Origin: Variovorax sp. SG517
GTDB lineage: Bacteria > Pseudomonadota > Gammaproteobacteria > Burkholderiales > Burkholderiaceae_C
Direction: 5' to 3'
DNA: 64,000 nt
NCBI RefSeq assembly: GCF_013376045.1
Contig: NZ_JABMJG010000001.1
Location: 248,001-312,000 of the forward strand
Below the pieces are notes generated by a model. It had not been told where the DNA came from. It was given only the letters and a program-made list of their open reading frames with translations, and did no database searches. Position 1 is the first letter of the stretch, and each line of letters opens with the position of its first letter. Below, in pieces: positions 53,152 through 61,658 of the stretch. A program made the translations under genes and the position numbers.

Positions 53152-54744
53152 GTGACCTTCCGAAAATCCGTCAACAGTCTGGTTTTCCGTCTTCTCGTCA
53201 TGGGCCTGGCAATGGCGCTCGTGGGCACCGCGGCCAGCTACATCCAGCTCAGCCGCTTCCTGCGGGAGGAACTGACGAAGTCGGTGGCGACGCAGCAGAC
53301 GGCGCTGGCCGCCTACGTGGCCCGCGACGTCGACAACTACATCGTCGAGCGGCTGTCCTTCCTGGAGCGCCTGGCGCTCGCCCTGCCGCCCGAGCTCCTG
53401 TCGCAGCCCCGGCAACTGCATGCGTGGCTGGCGGAGCGCGGCGCGCTCAGCGACCTCTTCCCGCTGGGCCTGGCGCTCGCCGAGGTCGGCGGCAAGCGGC
53501 TCGACGACACCGGGCAGATCTCGACGGACAGTCCGGAATTCGCCGAGGCATCCGCCGGGCGGCGCGCCGTCGGGCGGCCCCGCGCCACGGCCTCGCAGCA
53601 TTCGGCCCTGCCCATGGGCGTGCCCGTGCGCAACGCCGCAGGCCAGGTCACGGCGGTGCTGCTCGGCATGGCGGACCTCACGGCCGACGGCCTGCTCGAC
53701 CACCTTCAGGAAGGGCGCGTGGGCCGCAACGGCGGCATCCTGGTGATCTCGCCGCGCGACCGCCTGTTCGTCGCCTCGACGGATGTCTCGATGTCCCTCA
53801 AGCCGACGCCCGCCGACGGGGTGAACCTGCTACACGACCGCGCGATGGCCGGCTTTCGCGGCAGCGGCACGACGCGCAACGCCAGGGGCATCGACGAGAT
53901 ATCCGCCATCGCATTGGTGCCCAGCGCGGGCTGGTTCGTGGTGGCGCGCCTGCCGGTCTCGGAAGCGCTGGCCCCGGTGGCGCGCATGCAGACCTTCATC
54001 CTGCAGCAGCGCGCGCCCGCGGTGACCGCGGTGCTGATCGTTATCGGCCTGATCATGGCCTGGCTGCTGCGGCCGCTCTTCCGCGCCGCCGACCAGGCCG
54101 ACCGCATGACGCGCGGCGAACTCGCGCTGGCGCCGCTGCGGGTGGTGCGCGACGACGAGATCGGGCACCTGACACAGGCCTTCAACCGCCTGCTGGCCAA
54201 GCTCGTCGACAACCAGGAGGCGCTGGCCCACCTCGCCCACCACGACGCGCTGACCGGGCTGCCCAACCGCCAGCTGCTGCGCGACCGGCTGCAGCAGGCG
54301 CTGGCCCACGCCGGGCGGCACGGGCACGAGGTGGCCGTGCTCTACCTGGACCTGGACGGATTCAAGAGCCTCAACGACACCTTCGGCCACGAGGCGGGCG
54401 ACAAGGCCCTGCGCGAAATCGCGCGCCGCCTGCAATGCCTGGTGCGGCAGACGGACACCGTCGCGCGCATCGGCGGCGACGAATTCGTGCTGGTCGCCAC
54501 CGGCCTCAAGGCGCCCGCGAAACAGGGCGCGCAGGTGCTGGCGCAGCGATGCGTCGACGCCATCGCCGAGCCGCTGCCGCAGGAGCTGGCGGGCATGGCC
54601 ATTGGCGCGTCGATCGGCATCGCCCTGGGCAACGGAAGCGAAACGCCGCAGGACCTGCTCGCCGCGGCCGACAAGGCCATGTACCGGGCCAAGCAGGGCG
54701 GGCGCGGCAGCTACGCGATGACGGGCGCCGCGACCGGTACGTAG
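53152..54744 (+). CDS. Membrane-bound diguanylate cyclase (cache-HAMP-GGDEF)
   Basis: A 530-residue protein. A first membrane helix (about residues 12-32) and a second (about 288-306) flank a periplasmic sensor of the double-cache type; a HAMP-like linker precedes the GGDEF domain. The catalytic motif is RIGGDEFVLVA, with metal-binding Asp in LYLDLDGFKSLNDTFGH. An RxxD inhibitory site is not evident just before GGDEF. It therefore should make cyclic di-GMP in response to an extracytoplasmic ligand. There is no EAL domain. The start is GTG 53152 (about 140 bases after the acyltransferase gene) with a weak ribosome site. Confidence 0.93.
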   Translation: MTFRKSVNSLVFRLLVMGLAMALVGTAASYIQLSRFLREELTKSVATQQTALAAYVARDVDNYIVERLSFLERLALALPPELLSQPRQLHAWLAERGALSDLFPLGLALAEVGGKRLDDTGQISTDSPEFAEASAGRRAVGRPRATASQHSALPMGVPVRNAAGQVTAVLLGMADLTADGLLDHLQEGRVGRNGGILVISPRDRLFVASTDVSMSLKPTPADGVNLLHDRAMAGFRGSGTTRNARGIDEISAIALVPSAGWFVVARLPVSEALAPVARMQTFILQQRAPAVTAVLIVIGLIMAWLLRPLFRAADQADRMTRGELALAPLRVVRDDEIGHLTQAFNRLLAKLVDNQEALAHLAHHDALTGLPNRQLLRDRLQQALAHAGRHGHEVAVLYLDLDGFKSLNDTFGHEAGDKALREIARRLQCLVRQTDTVARIGGDEFVLVATGLKAPAKQGAQVLAQRCVDAIAEPLPQELAGMAIGASIGIALGNGSETPQDLLAAADKAMYRAKQGGRGSYAMTGAATGT

Positions 54745-54751
54745 CGGGCCC

Positions 54752-54769
54752 GGGGCCGCGCCCCCTTTT
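54752..54769 (+). terminator. Terminator between converging GGDEF and LysR genes
   Basis: GGGGC-CGC-GCCCC forms a 5-base stem with a 3-base loop, followed by CTTTT. It lies 8 bases after the cyclase stop. Confidence 0.65.
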
Positions 54770-54778
54770 CCTTCTTCG

Positions 54779-55657
54779 CTACGCCGGCATGTCCGTGCGC
54801 GGCAGCCGCAGGTGCTTCTTCAGCGTCTCGAACACCTGCCGCGTGACCGGGTTCACCACGTGGCTGCGCACGTAGAGGTAGTAGGCCAGGTCGGGCAGCC
54901 GCGGCATGCCGTCGCCCGCGCCCAGCACGCGCAGGCCGGCATCGAGCTGCTCCACGCCGCGCGCCGTCACGCCGAGCCCGGCGCGCAGCGCGGCCTTGAT
55001 GCCGATCAGGCTCGACGATGTGTAGCGCGGCGTCCAGGCCACGCCCGCCGTGTCCAGCGCCTCGTGGCCGATGCGGCGGAAGATGCTGGGCCCGTCGGCC
55101 ATGATGAGCGGCACCGGCTTCGTCGGGTCGTGCACGTAGCTCGCGGCGCACAGCCACACGGTGGGCGAGTTGCGCAGCACCACGCCTTCGAACTGCGACT
55201 GCGCGTCGGCGCGGTTGGAGATGATCATGTCGACCTCGCCGCTCTTGAGGGAGGTCATCAGGTAGGGGCTGCGGCCGATGTGGATGTCGAGCTGCAAGAG
55301 CGGCGAGGTGCGCGCCACCTCGGCAAGCAGCAGCGGCAGCATGGTCTCGGCCACGTCGTGCGGCGCGCCGATGCGCAGGTTGCCTTCGAGCTGCCCCTGC
55401 CGCAGGCTGCGCAGCGCCTCGTCGTTCAGCGCCAGCATGTGGTGCGCGTAGGTCAGCAGCCTCTCGCCGTGCTCCGTCAGCCGCTTCTGCCGCCCCTGCT
55501 TGACGAACAGCGGATGGCCGATCTGCTCTTCCAGCCGCTGCATCTGCTGCGTGATGGCCGACTGCGTGCGCCCCAGGTGCACCGCCGCGGCCGCGAAGCT
55601 GTGGAGGCTGACGACGGCCGCGAAGGAGCGCAGCAATTCGAGATCGAGCGTGGGCAT
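54779..55657 (-). CDS. LysR-family regulator of the thiol/sulfur operon
   Basis: A 292-residue LysR regulator: LDLELLRSFAAVVSLHSFAA and HLGRTQSAITQQMQRLEEQ in the winged helix, then a two-lobe effector domain (NLRIGAPHDVAETMLPLLLA). It is divergent from the thiol dioxygenase operon and a dyad with T-N11-A geometry abuts its start (55659-55675), so it most likely regulates that operon and itself. The ligand is unknown; a thiol or sulfinate is a reasonable guess. The start at ATG 55657 is the family-typical position. Confidence 0.9.
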   Translation of the reverse strand: MPTLDLELLRSFAAVVSLHSFAAAAVHLGRTQSAITQQMQRLEEQIGHPLFVKQGRQKRLTEHGERLLTYAHHMLALNDEALRSLRQGQLEGNLRIGAPHDVAETMLPLLLAEVARTSPLLQLDIHIGRSPYLMTSLKSGEVDMIISNRADAQSQFEGVVLRNSPTVWLCAASYVHDPTKPVPLIMADGPSIFRRIGHEALDTAGVAWTPRYTSSSLIGIKAALRAGLGVTARGVEQLDAGLRVLGAGDGMPRLPDLAYYLYVRSHVVNPVTRQVFETLKKHLRLPRTDMPA

Positions 55658-55658
55658 G

Positions 55659-55675
55659 CATCAATTTTATTAATG
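55659..55675. promoter_or_regulatory. Near-perfect dyad, probable LysR operator
   Basis: CATCAAT-TTT-ATTAATG has 7-base arms with one mismatch and contains T-N11-A (55661-55673). It is AT-rich against a GC-rich background and touches the LysR start codon. Confidence 0.6.
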
Positions 55676-55695
55676 TGTTTACTGCGCCGGCTGGA

Positions 55696-55724
55696 TTGTT
55701 GCGTCACGCCCCCGTCACTACAGT
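55696..55724 (+). promoter_or_regulatory. Probable sigma-70 promoter of the thiol dioxygenase operon
   Basis: TTGTTG (55696-55701) and TACAGT (55719-55724) are 17 bases apart and about 40 bases before ATG 55764. The spacing is ideal and the -10 matches the gcl promoter candidate. Confidence 0.5.
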
Positions 55725-55763
55725 GGATGCACACCAAACAGGCAACCCCACTGGAGAAACCGC

Positions 55764-56354
55764 ATGAGCACCCCATCCGAGCAACGCAGCCGGGCCGTCG
55801 AGGCGTCCATCGCCGAGATGAAGAAAGCCATCGGCGGCGCTGAAGCCACCCGCGAGAAGCTCGACGTGGTGCTCGAGTCGCTGCAAGGCCTGGCCGCGCA
55901 CACCGAATACTGGGGCGCCGCCGACTTCCCGCCGCCCGAGGCCGGCGAGCACCAGGCCCGCTACCTCATCGCCGAAGACCCCGACCAGAGCTATGCGCTC
56001 TACCTGAACGTGATGCGCCCGGGCAAGAAGATCGTGCCGCACAACCACACCACCTGGGCCTGCATCGCAGCCGTGGAAGGCACCGAGCACAACCGCGTGT
56101 ACGAGCGCACCGACGACGGCAGCGTGCCGGGCGTGGGCAGGCTGAAGCAGACGGAGCTGGTCGTCGTCGAGCCGGGCAAGGGCATCGCGCTGATGCCCGA
56201 GGACATCCACTCGGTGGAGATCCAAGGCGAACAGGTGATCCGCCATCTGCACATGTACGGCCGGGCGCTGGAGACGCTGAACAGCCGCACCGCCTACGAC
56301 CTGGCAGCCGGCACGTACCAGACCATGGGCATCGGCGTGCAGACGCGCCGCTAG
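55764..56354 (+). CDS. Cysteine dioxygenase-family thiol dioxygenase (possibly 3-mercaptopropionate dioxygenase)
   Basis: A 196-residue cupin. The iron ligands are His93 and His95 in [16 protein letters not shown] and His149 in [10 protein letters not shown]. The pattern PHNHTTW places it in the bacterial cysteine dioxygenase group, which includes 3-mercaptopropionate dioxygenases; these oxidise a thiol to a sulfinate with O2. The Cys used for the Cys-Tyr crosslink of mammalian enzymes is not obvious, as is usual in bacterial members. TGGAG lies 6 bases before the ATG. It heads the operon with a rhodanese, a Bug protein and a PLP lyase. Cysteine versus 3-mercaptopropionate cannot be settled by eye. 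Confidence 0.87.
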   Translation: MSTPSEQRSRAVEASIAEMKKAIGGAEATREKLDVVLESLQGLAAHTEYWGAADFPPPEAGEHQARYLIAEDPDQSYALYLNVMRPGKKIVPHNHTTWACIAAVEGTEHNRVYERTDDGSVPGVGRLKQTELVVVEPGKGIALMPEDIHSVEIQGEQVIRHLHMYGRALETLNSRTAYDLAAGTYQTMGIGVQTRR

Positions 56355-56441
56355 CCGCTCTTCCTTTCACCTTTTCCCGTTCTTCATGCGGGCCGCGCTG
56401 GCGGTCTCGCAGGACTTCGTTCGTCCCAACGACTCGCTCTC

Positions 56442-58025
56442 ATGACTCTCTTCATCGACCCGAAGACCCTCAAATCCTGGCTGCACGACGGCGGCGAGAT
56501 CGCATTGCTCGACGTGCGCGAACACGGACAGTACGGCGAGGCCCACCTGTTCTACGGCATTCCCCTGCCCTTCAGCCGGCTGGAGATCGACGCACCGCGC
56601 CTGGTGCCGCGCCGCAGCGTGCGCACGGTGGTCTACGACGAAGGCGACGGCGGCGAGGTCGCCGAGCGCGCCGCGGCGCGGCTCTCGGAGCTGGGCTACA
56701 CCGACGTGCACATGCTGCAGGGCGGCGCCCGCGCATGGAAGGCGGCGGGCTACGTGCTCTTCGCGGGCGTGAACCTGCCCTCGAAGACCTTCGGCGAGCT
56801 GGCCGAGGAGGTCTATCACACGCCCCGCGTCAGCGCCGACCAGCTGGCCGACATGCTGGCGCGCAAGGACAAGGTGGTGGTGCTCGACGGCCGCCCCGCC
56901 AGCGAGTTCCGCAAGATGAACATCCCCGGCGCCACCTGCTGCCCCAACGGCGAGCTGGCCTACCGCGTGCGCCGGCTGGTGCCCGACACCACCACGCCCA
57001 TCGTCATCAACTGCGCGGGCCGCACGCGCAGCATCATCGGCGCGCAGACGCTCATCAACCTCGGCCTGCCCAACCCGGTGTACGCGCTGGAGAACGGCAC
57101 GCAGGGCTGGTACCTCAACGACCACAAGCTGGAGCATGGCGGCACGCAGCGCTATGCCGACGACAGCGGCAACACCGAACTGCGCCCCGCAGCCAAGGCG
57201 CTGGCCGCGCGCTTCGACGTACCGACGGTGAACGCGCAGACCGTGCGCCAGTGGGCCGACGACGCGAGCCGCAGCCTGTTCCTGTGCGACGTGCGCACGC
57301 CGGAGGAATTCGCCGCCGGCAGCCTGCCCGGCGCGCAGCACACGCCGGGCGGCCAGCTGATGCAGGCCGGCGACCAGTACTTCGGCGTGCGCGGCGCGCG
57401 GCTGGTGCTGTTCGACAGCGACGGCGTGCGCGCGCCCACCGTCGCGAGCTGGCTGCGGCAGATGGGGCACGACGCGAGCGTGCTCGAAGGGGGGCTGGCG
57501 AGCGGGCTCGCTCTCACGCCGGCTGAAGCGCCTGCTGCGCCCGCGCTCGGCACCATCGATGCGAAGACGCTCGCCGCGCGCATCGAGCGCAACGACGTGG
57601 CCGTGATCGACCTGCGCGGCAGCATGCAGTTTCGCGCCGGCCACATCGCGCAGGCGCGCTGGTCGATCCGGCCGCGCCTCGCCGCCGACCTGAAGGGCGA
57701 GACGCGCCAGATCGTGCTGGTGGCCGACGAAGCCGCGCTCGCCGCATGGGCTGCCGCCTCCGAACTCGCGGGCATCTCGCCCGCCCCGCTGCTGCTTGCC
57801 GGCGGCATGGCCGCCTGGACCGCCGCCGGCCTGCCGGTGGAAGCCACTCCCGCGCTGCCCGCCGACGCGGACTGCATCGACTACCTGTTCTTCGTGCACG
57901 ACCGGCACGACGGCAACAAGGAGGCCGCGCGCCGCTACCTCGCGTGGGAGACCGGCCTCGTCGCGCAGCTCGATGCGCAGGAGCGCGCGGCCTTCCGGCT
58001 GCCCGCCGGCGCATCGCACGGCTGA
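56442..58025 (+). CDS. Four-domain rhodanese with a single catalytic cysteine
   Basis: A 527-residue protein made of four rhodanese domains in a row (about 1-110, 125-235, 262-355, 370-460). Only domain 2 keeps the catalytic Cys: VINCAGRTRS, Cys191. The same position is Asp66 in domain 1 (VVYDEGDGG), Asp325 in domain 3 (VLFDSDGVRA) and Ala428 in domain 4 (VLVADEAALA), so those are presumably structural. Rhodaneses move sulfane sulfur from thiosulfate or persulfides. No signal peptide is present, so it is cytoplasmic. Its place after a thiol dioxygenase suggests handling of sulfur released from the same organic thiol. Confidence 0.9.
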   Translation: MTLFIDPKTLKSWLHDGGEIALLDVREHGQYGEAHLFYGIPLPFSRLEIDAPRLVPRRSVRTVVYDEGDGGEVAERAAARLSELGYTDVHMLQGGARAWKAAGYVLFAGVNLPSKTFGELAEEVYHTPRVSADQLADMLARKDKVVVLDGRPASEFRKMNIPGATCCPNGELAYRVRRLVPDTTTPIVINCAGRTRSIIGAQTLINLGLPNPVYALENGTQGWYLNDHKLEHGGTQRYADDSGNTELRPAAKALAARFDVPTVNAQTVRQWADDASRSLFLCDVRTPEEFAAGSLPGAQHTPGGQLMQAGDQYFGVRGARLVLFDSDGVRAPTVASWLRQMGHDASVLEGGLASGLALTPAEAPAAPALGTIDAKTLAARIERNDVAVIDLRGSMQFRAGHIAQARWSIRPRLAADLKGETRQIVLVADEAALAAWAAASELAGISPAPLLLAGGMAAWTAAGLPVEATPALPADADCIDYLFFVHDRHDGNKEAARRYLAWETGLVAQLDAQERAAFRLPAGASHG

Positions 58026-58097
58026 CCTGCCCGCCTGCTCCCCAAACGGTCCCGCTTTCTGTTCGTCCTTGTCAGTTCCTATTCCAGGAGTTCCGTC

Positions 58098-59108
58098 ATG
58101 CCGTTCGCCAGCCGCATCCCGCACATCGCCCGTCTCGCCGTAGCAGCCGCCTGGCTCTCGGCACTCGCACTGCAGCCAGCCACAGCCGAACCGATGGCGC
58201 CGCGCAACGGCTTTCCGTCGCAGACGGTGAAGTTCATCTCGCCCTTCCCGCCGGGCGGCGGCAACGACGCGACGGCGCGCCTGGTCACCACCAAGCTGCC
58301 GGAGATCATGGGACAGGCCGCGCTGGTCGACAACCGCGGCGGCGCGGGCGGCAACATCGGCGCCAAGGCGGTGGCCGACGCCAAGCCCGACGGCTACACC
58401 GTGCTGACCTCGCAGGTTTCGATCATGGCGGTGAACCCGTCGCTCTACGCCTCGCCGGGCTTCGACCCGGTCAAGAACTTCGTACCCATCACGCAGATCA
58501 ACGCCGCGCCGCTCGCGCTGGTGGTGGAGGCGAACTCGCCCATCAAGAGCTTCGCCGACCTCGCCGCCAAGGCGAAGGCCAATCCCGGCAAGGTGACCTA
58601 CGCCACGCCGGGCAACGGCACGCTGTCGCATCTGGTGGGCGTGGTGCTCGCGAAGGACAACGGCGTGGAAATGACGCACGTGCCCTACAAGGGCGCCGGC
58701 CCCGCGCTGACCGACCTGATCGGCGGGCAGGTCGACGTGATGGTCACCTCCACCGCATCGGTGGCCGGCTTCGTGCAGAACGGCAAGCTGCGCGTGCTGG
58801 CCGTGACCAGCCCGCGGCGCATCGGCGTGTTCGCCAAGGTGCCCACGCTGGAAGAACTGGGCTACAACGGCGCGCGCTTCGAGGACTGGTACGGCTTCTT
58901 CGCGCCCGCCGGCACGCCGCCCGAGCGAGTGGCCTTCCTCAACGAAGCCATCGTGCGCACGCTGCGCCTGCCCGAAGTGAGCAAGCTCGTCACCGACGGC
59001 GGCAGCGAGGTGGTGGCCAGCACGCCCGAGGCCTTCGCGGCTCAGCTGAAGCAGGACATCGAGCGCTGGTCGCGCATCGTCAAGCTTTCCGGTGCGCGCG
59101 CCGACTGA
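58098..59108 (+). CDS. Bug/TTT-family substrate-binding protein of the thiol operon
   Basis: A 336-residue periplasmic receptor with a signal peptide (SALALQPATAEPMAPRNG region). Bug motifs are VKFISPFPPGGGNDATARL, LVDNRGGAGGNIGAKAVAD, HVPYKGAGPALTDLIGGQVD and EDWYGFFAPAGTPPERVAF. It belongs to the same family as the receptor at 18002 but not the same subgroup. No TctAB genes are near. In this operon it probably captures an organosulfur acid or thiol for uptake. It starts 72 bases after the rhodanese gene. Confidence 0.92.
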   Translation: MPFASRIPHIARLAVAAAWLSALALQPATAEPMAPRNGFPSQTVKFISPFPPGGGNDATARLVTTKLPEIMGQAALVDNRGGAGGNIGAKAVADAKPDGYTVLTSQVSIMAVNPSLYASPGFDPVKNFVPITQINAAPLALVVEANSPIKSFADLAAKAKANPGKVTYATPGNGTLSHLVGVVLAKDNGVEMTHVPYKGAGPALTDLIGGQVDVMVTSTASVAGFVQNGKLRVLAVTSPRRIGVFAKVPTLEELGYNGARFEDWYGFFAPAGTPPERVAFLNEAIVRTLRLPEVSKLVTDGGSEVVASTPEAFAAQLKQDIERWSRIVKLSGARAD

Positions 59109-59153
59109 TTGAAGCAACATAGCGGCCCGACTTCCCTTCGCCCCCACCTCACC

Positions 59154-60362
59154 ATGTCCGACTCGCACAACGCTCCCGCCGACCTGAGGCTCGACACCCG
59201 GCTCACCCGCACCGGCAAGACCGCGTCGTACGCCGGCGGATCGCCCGTCAACGTGCCCCTGGTGCGCGCGAGCACCGTGCTGTTCGACAGCGTAGGCGCG
59301 ATGCGCGACGCACGCACGCGGCGCGACGAGGAGCGCGTCTTCAGCTACGGCGCGCGCGGCACGCCCACCGCCTTCGCGCTGGAAGACGCGGTGAGCGAAC
59401 TCGAAGGCGCCTACCGCACGCGGCTCTTCCCCACCGGCCTTGCGGCCATCGGCATGGTGCTGCTGTCGTACCTGAAGCCGGGCGACCATGTGCTCATGTC
59501 GGACAGCGTGTACGAGCCCACGCGCAACCTGGTGCATTCCTTCCTCGAGCCTTACGGCATCCGCAGCACCTTCTTCGCGGCGGACGGCAGCGGCATCGAG
59601 GCGCTGTTCGAGCCGAACACGCGGCTGGTGTACGCCGAATGCCCCGGCTCGCTGATCTACGAGATGTGCGACCTGCCCAGGCTCGCCGAACTGGCCCACT
59701 CGCGCGGCGCCCTGCTCGCCGCCGACAACACCTGGGGCTCCGGCGTCCAGTACCGCCCTCTCGCGCTGGGCGCCGACATCTCGACGATGGCGGCGACCAA
59801 GTACCTCTCGGGCCACTCCGACGTGATGATGGGCACCGTCGCCACCACCGAGGCCGCATGGCGCCCCCTCAACGAACGCTGCGACGCCTTCGGCATGACC
59901 GTGAGCCCCGACGATGCATGGCTGGTGCTGCGTGGCATGCGCACGCTGTCGGCACGGCTGCAGGTGCACGAGCGGCACGCGCTGGAAGTGGCGCACTGGC
60001 TGCAGAAGCGGCCCGAGGTTGCGACCGTGTTCTGCCCCGCGCTGCCGCAGCATCCGGGGCATGAGATCTGGAAGCGCGATTGCAGCGGCACGAACGGGCT
60101 GCTGTCGATCGAGCTGCGGCCGGGCGTCGAGAACGCGGCGGTCGAGCGCTTCGTCGATGCGCTCAGGCTCTTCGGTCGCGGCTCCTCATGGGGCGGCTAC
60201 GAGAGCCTCGTGGCCTGGACCAACATGCGCGCCGCGCGCAGCGTGACGGACTGGAGCAAGCGCGGTGCGGTGGTGCGGCTGCACGTCGGGCTGGAGGCGC
60301 CGGCGGATCTGATTGGGGATCTTGAAAGCGGGTTCGATGCGATGAACGCCGCGTCGCAGTAG
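59154..60362 (+). CDS. metC: Cystathionine beta-lyase-like PLP enzyme (Cys/Met metabolism family)
   Basis: A 402-residue fold-type I PLP enzyme. The PLP lysine is in MAATKYLSGHSDVMMG (about residues 205-220), preceded by LLAADNTWGSGV with the cofactor Asp. The N-terminal DTRLTRTGKTASYAGGSPVN and the SYGARGTPTAFALEDAVSEL motif are those of cystathionine beta-lyase. Such enzymes split C-S bonds to give pyruvate, ammonia and a thiol. ATG 59154 is the family start; a TTG at 59109 would add 15 residues. As last gene of the sulfur operon it may cleave a cysteine conjugate rather than cystathionine, so the symbol is tentative. Confidence 0.85.
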   Translation: MSDSHNAPADLRLDTRLTRTGKTASYAGGSPVNVPLVRASTVLFDSVGAMRDARTRRDEERVFSYGARGTPTAFALEDAVSELEGAYRTRLFPTGLAAIGMVLLSYLKPGDHVLMSDSVYEPTRNLVHSFLEPYGIRSTFFAADGSGIEALFEPNTRLVYAECPGSLIYEMCDLPRLAELAHSRGALLAADNTWGSGVQYRPLALGADISTMAATKYLSGHSDVMMGTVATTEAAWRPLNERCDAFGMTVSPDDAWLVLRGMRTLSARLQVHERHALEVAHWLQKRPEVATVFCPALPQHPGHEIWKRDCSGTNGLLSIELRPGVENAAVERFVDALRLFGRGSSWGGYESLVAWTNMRAARSVTDWSKRGAVVRLHVGLEAPADLIGDLESGFDAMNAASQ

Positions 60363-60364
60363 CC

Positions 60365-60380
60365 CTGCCTGCACAGGCAG
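60365..60380 (+). terminator. Possible terminator hairpin after the sulfur operon
   Basis: CTGCCTG-CA-CAGGCAG is a perfect 7-base inverted repeat three bases after the stop, between converging genes. There is no T-run. Confidence 0.4.
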
Positions 60381-60394
60381 CGCCGGGGAAAGGG

Positions 60395-61012
60395 TCAGCG
60401 CCACTGCGCCAATATCTCGCGCACTTCCTCGTCGGTCGTCGCTCCGAACGACCGGTACCAGTTGCCGACCGCGACGAAGGGCTCGGGCGCGTGCATGCAC
60501 ACCACCTCGTCGGCACGGGGCTCCCGGCCTTTCAGCGCATCGCAGGCAGTTGCACTGCCCACGGGCACGGCCACGACGACCGGCGCAGCACCGAGCGCCC
60601 GTGCCGCGATCACCGCCGCGCGCATCGAAAGGCCGGTGGCGAGTCCGTCGTCGACCAGCAGCGCTGTCATGCCTCGCAGGTCCAGCGGCGCGCAGTGCTC
60701 GCGGTATTCGCGTTCGCGCCGCTGCAGTTCGCGCCGCTCCCGCTTCAGTACGCGGACCATGCCGGGCGCATCCTCACCCGTCACGTGGATGCCGCCGACA
60801 GCGATGGCGCCGGCCGCGTACTCCTCGTGCCCCGGCAGGCCGAGCTTGCGCACGACCAGCACGTCCAGCGGCAGGTGCAGCGCGCGCGCCACTTCGGCCG
60901 CCACCGGCACGCCGCCGCGTGGCAGCGCGAGCACCACGCAGCGCTGCGCGTCGCGGTATCGGTCCAGCAACGACGCCAGTTGCCGGCCAGCGTCGGCACG
61001 GTCTCTGAACAT
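60395..61012 (-). CDS. Phosphoribosyltransferase-family protein
   Basis: A 205-residue protein with a type I phosphoribosyltransferase core: ALPRGGVPVAAEVARAL (about residues 32-48), the PRPP-binding motif ALLVDDGLATG (about 117-127) and VVVAVPVGSATACDAL. Stand-alone proteins of this type are predicted phosphoribosyltransferases of unknown substrate and often sit near stress or dienelactone-hydrolase genes. The start at ATG 61012 (MFRDRADAGRQLASLL) is the usual one. It converges with the metC-like gene. Function is unknown. Confidence 0.85.
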   Translation of the reverse strand: MFRDRADAGRQLASLLDRYRDAQRCVVLALPRGGVPVAAEVARALHLPLDVLVVRKLGLPGHEEYAAGAIAVGGIHVTGEDAPGMVRVLKRERRELQRREREYREHCAPLDLRGMTALLVDDGLATGLSMRAAVIAARALGAAPVVVAVPVGSATACDALKGREPRADEVVCMHAPEPFVAVGNWYRSFGATTDEEVREILAQWR

Positions 61013-61109
61013 GGCATGCCCTCTTCGTGCAAGGCCTGGGCGGCAGTGTCCCCGGCATGCACATTGTGCGACCGGCACCGTCCACGGGATGCCGGCGCGC
61101 CCGCCTCGC

Positions 61110-61538
61110 TCATCCGCAGGCGAGCTTGCCCCCGGGCGCGGTGCGCAGCCTGTTGAGGAAGGTGAGCTGCACCTTCGCCGTCTCGCTGCCCTGCACCGCC
61201 GCGCGGCGCATCCATTCGCCGGCTTCGCAACGGTCGGCCTTCACAGCGGTGCCGTAGAGCGCGGGGCCGGTCATCAGCACCATGCCGAGCATCTCCTGCG
61301 CCTCGGCATGGCCTTCGACGGCGGCCTGCCGCAGGTGGTCGAGCATCGCGCGGTAGTCGCGCGCGGCCTGCGCCTCGAGGGCGAGCTGGAAGCGCTGCTC
61401 GGCCTGCAGGTCGAGCTCGGCACCCGAGGGGCGCGCAGCGCTGACGGCCGCCACCAGCAACAGCGCGCCCGCCAGCAGGACGCGCAGGCGCAGCGACAGG
61501 CCGGTCATCTGGTTGAGGTCGAGTTGTTCGGATGGCAT
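61110..61538 (-). CDS. Small exported Sel1-repeat-like protein
   Basis: A 142-residue protein with a signal-like segment (LRLRVLLAGALLLVAAVSA, about residues 15-33) and then one or two Sel1-type helical repeats: YRAMLDHLRQAAVEGHAEAQ followed by EMLGMVLMTG, and EAGEWMRRAAVQGSETAKVQ. Such repeats mediate protein contacts. A shorter start at ATG 61508 is also possible. It lies between the phosphoribosyltransferase gene and a TonB-dependent receptor gene on the same strand, but is separated from the receptor by a strong hairpin. Role unknown. Confidence 0.65.
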   Translation of the reverse strand: MPSEQLDLNQMTGLSLRLRVLLAGALLLVAAVSAARPSGAELDLQAEQRFQLALEAQAARDYRAMLDHLRQAAVEGHAEAQEMLGMVLMTGPALYGTAVKADRCEAGEWMRRAAVQGSETAKVQLTFLNRLRTAPGGKLACG

Positions 61539-61617
61539 CGATGTACTCCACGAATGATGTTGTCGTGGAGGCATCGTCGCGCTGCCGCGCCGAACGGAAA
61601 AGCTGGAATTCGCGCAG

Positions 61618-61644
61618 GCGGGCTCAGCCGCAGACTGAGCCCGC
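61618..61644 (-). terminator. Strong hairpin after the TonB-dependent receptor gene
   Basis: GCGGGCTCAG and CTGAGCCCGC are perfect 10-base inverted arms around a 7-base loop, 14 bases downstream of the receptor stop on the minus strand. It lacks a T-run but is the most stable hairpin in this part. Confidence 0.6.
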
Positions 61645-61658
61645 AACGGCATCCGGGA

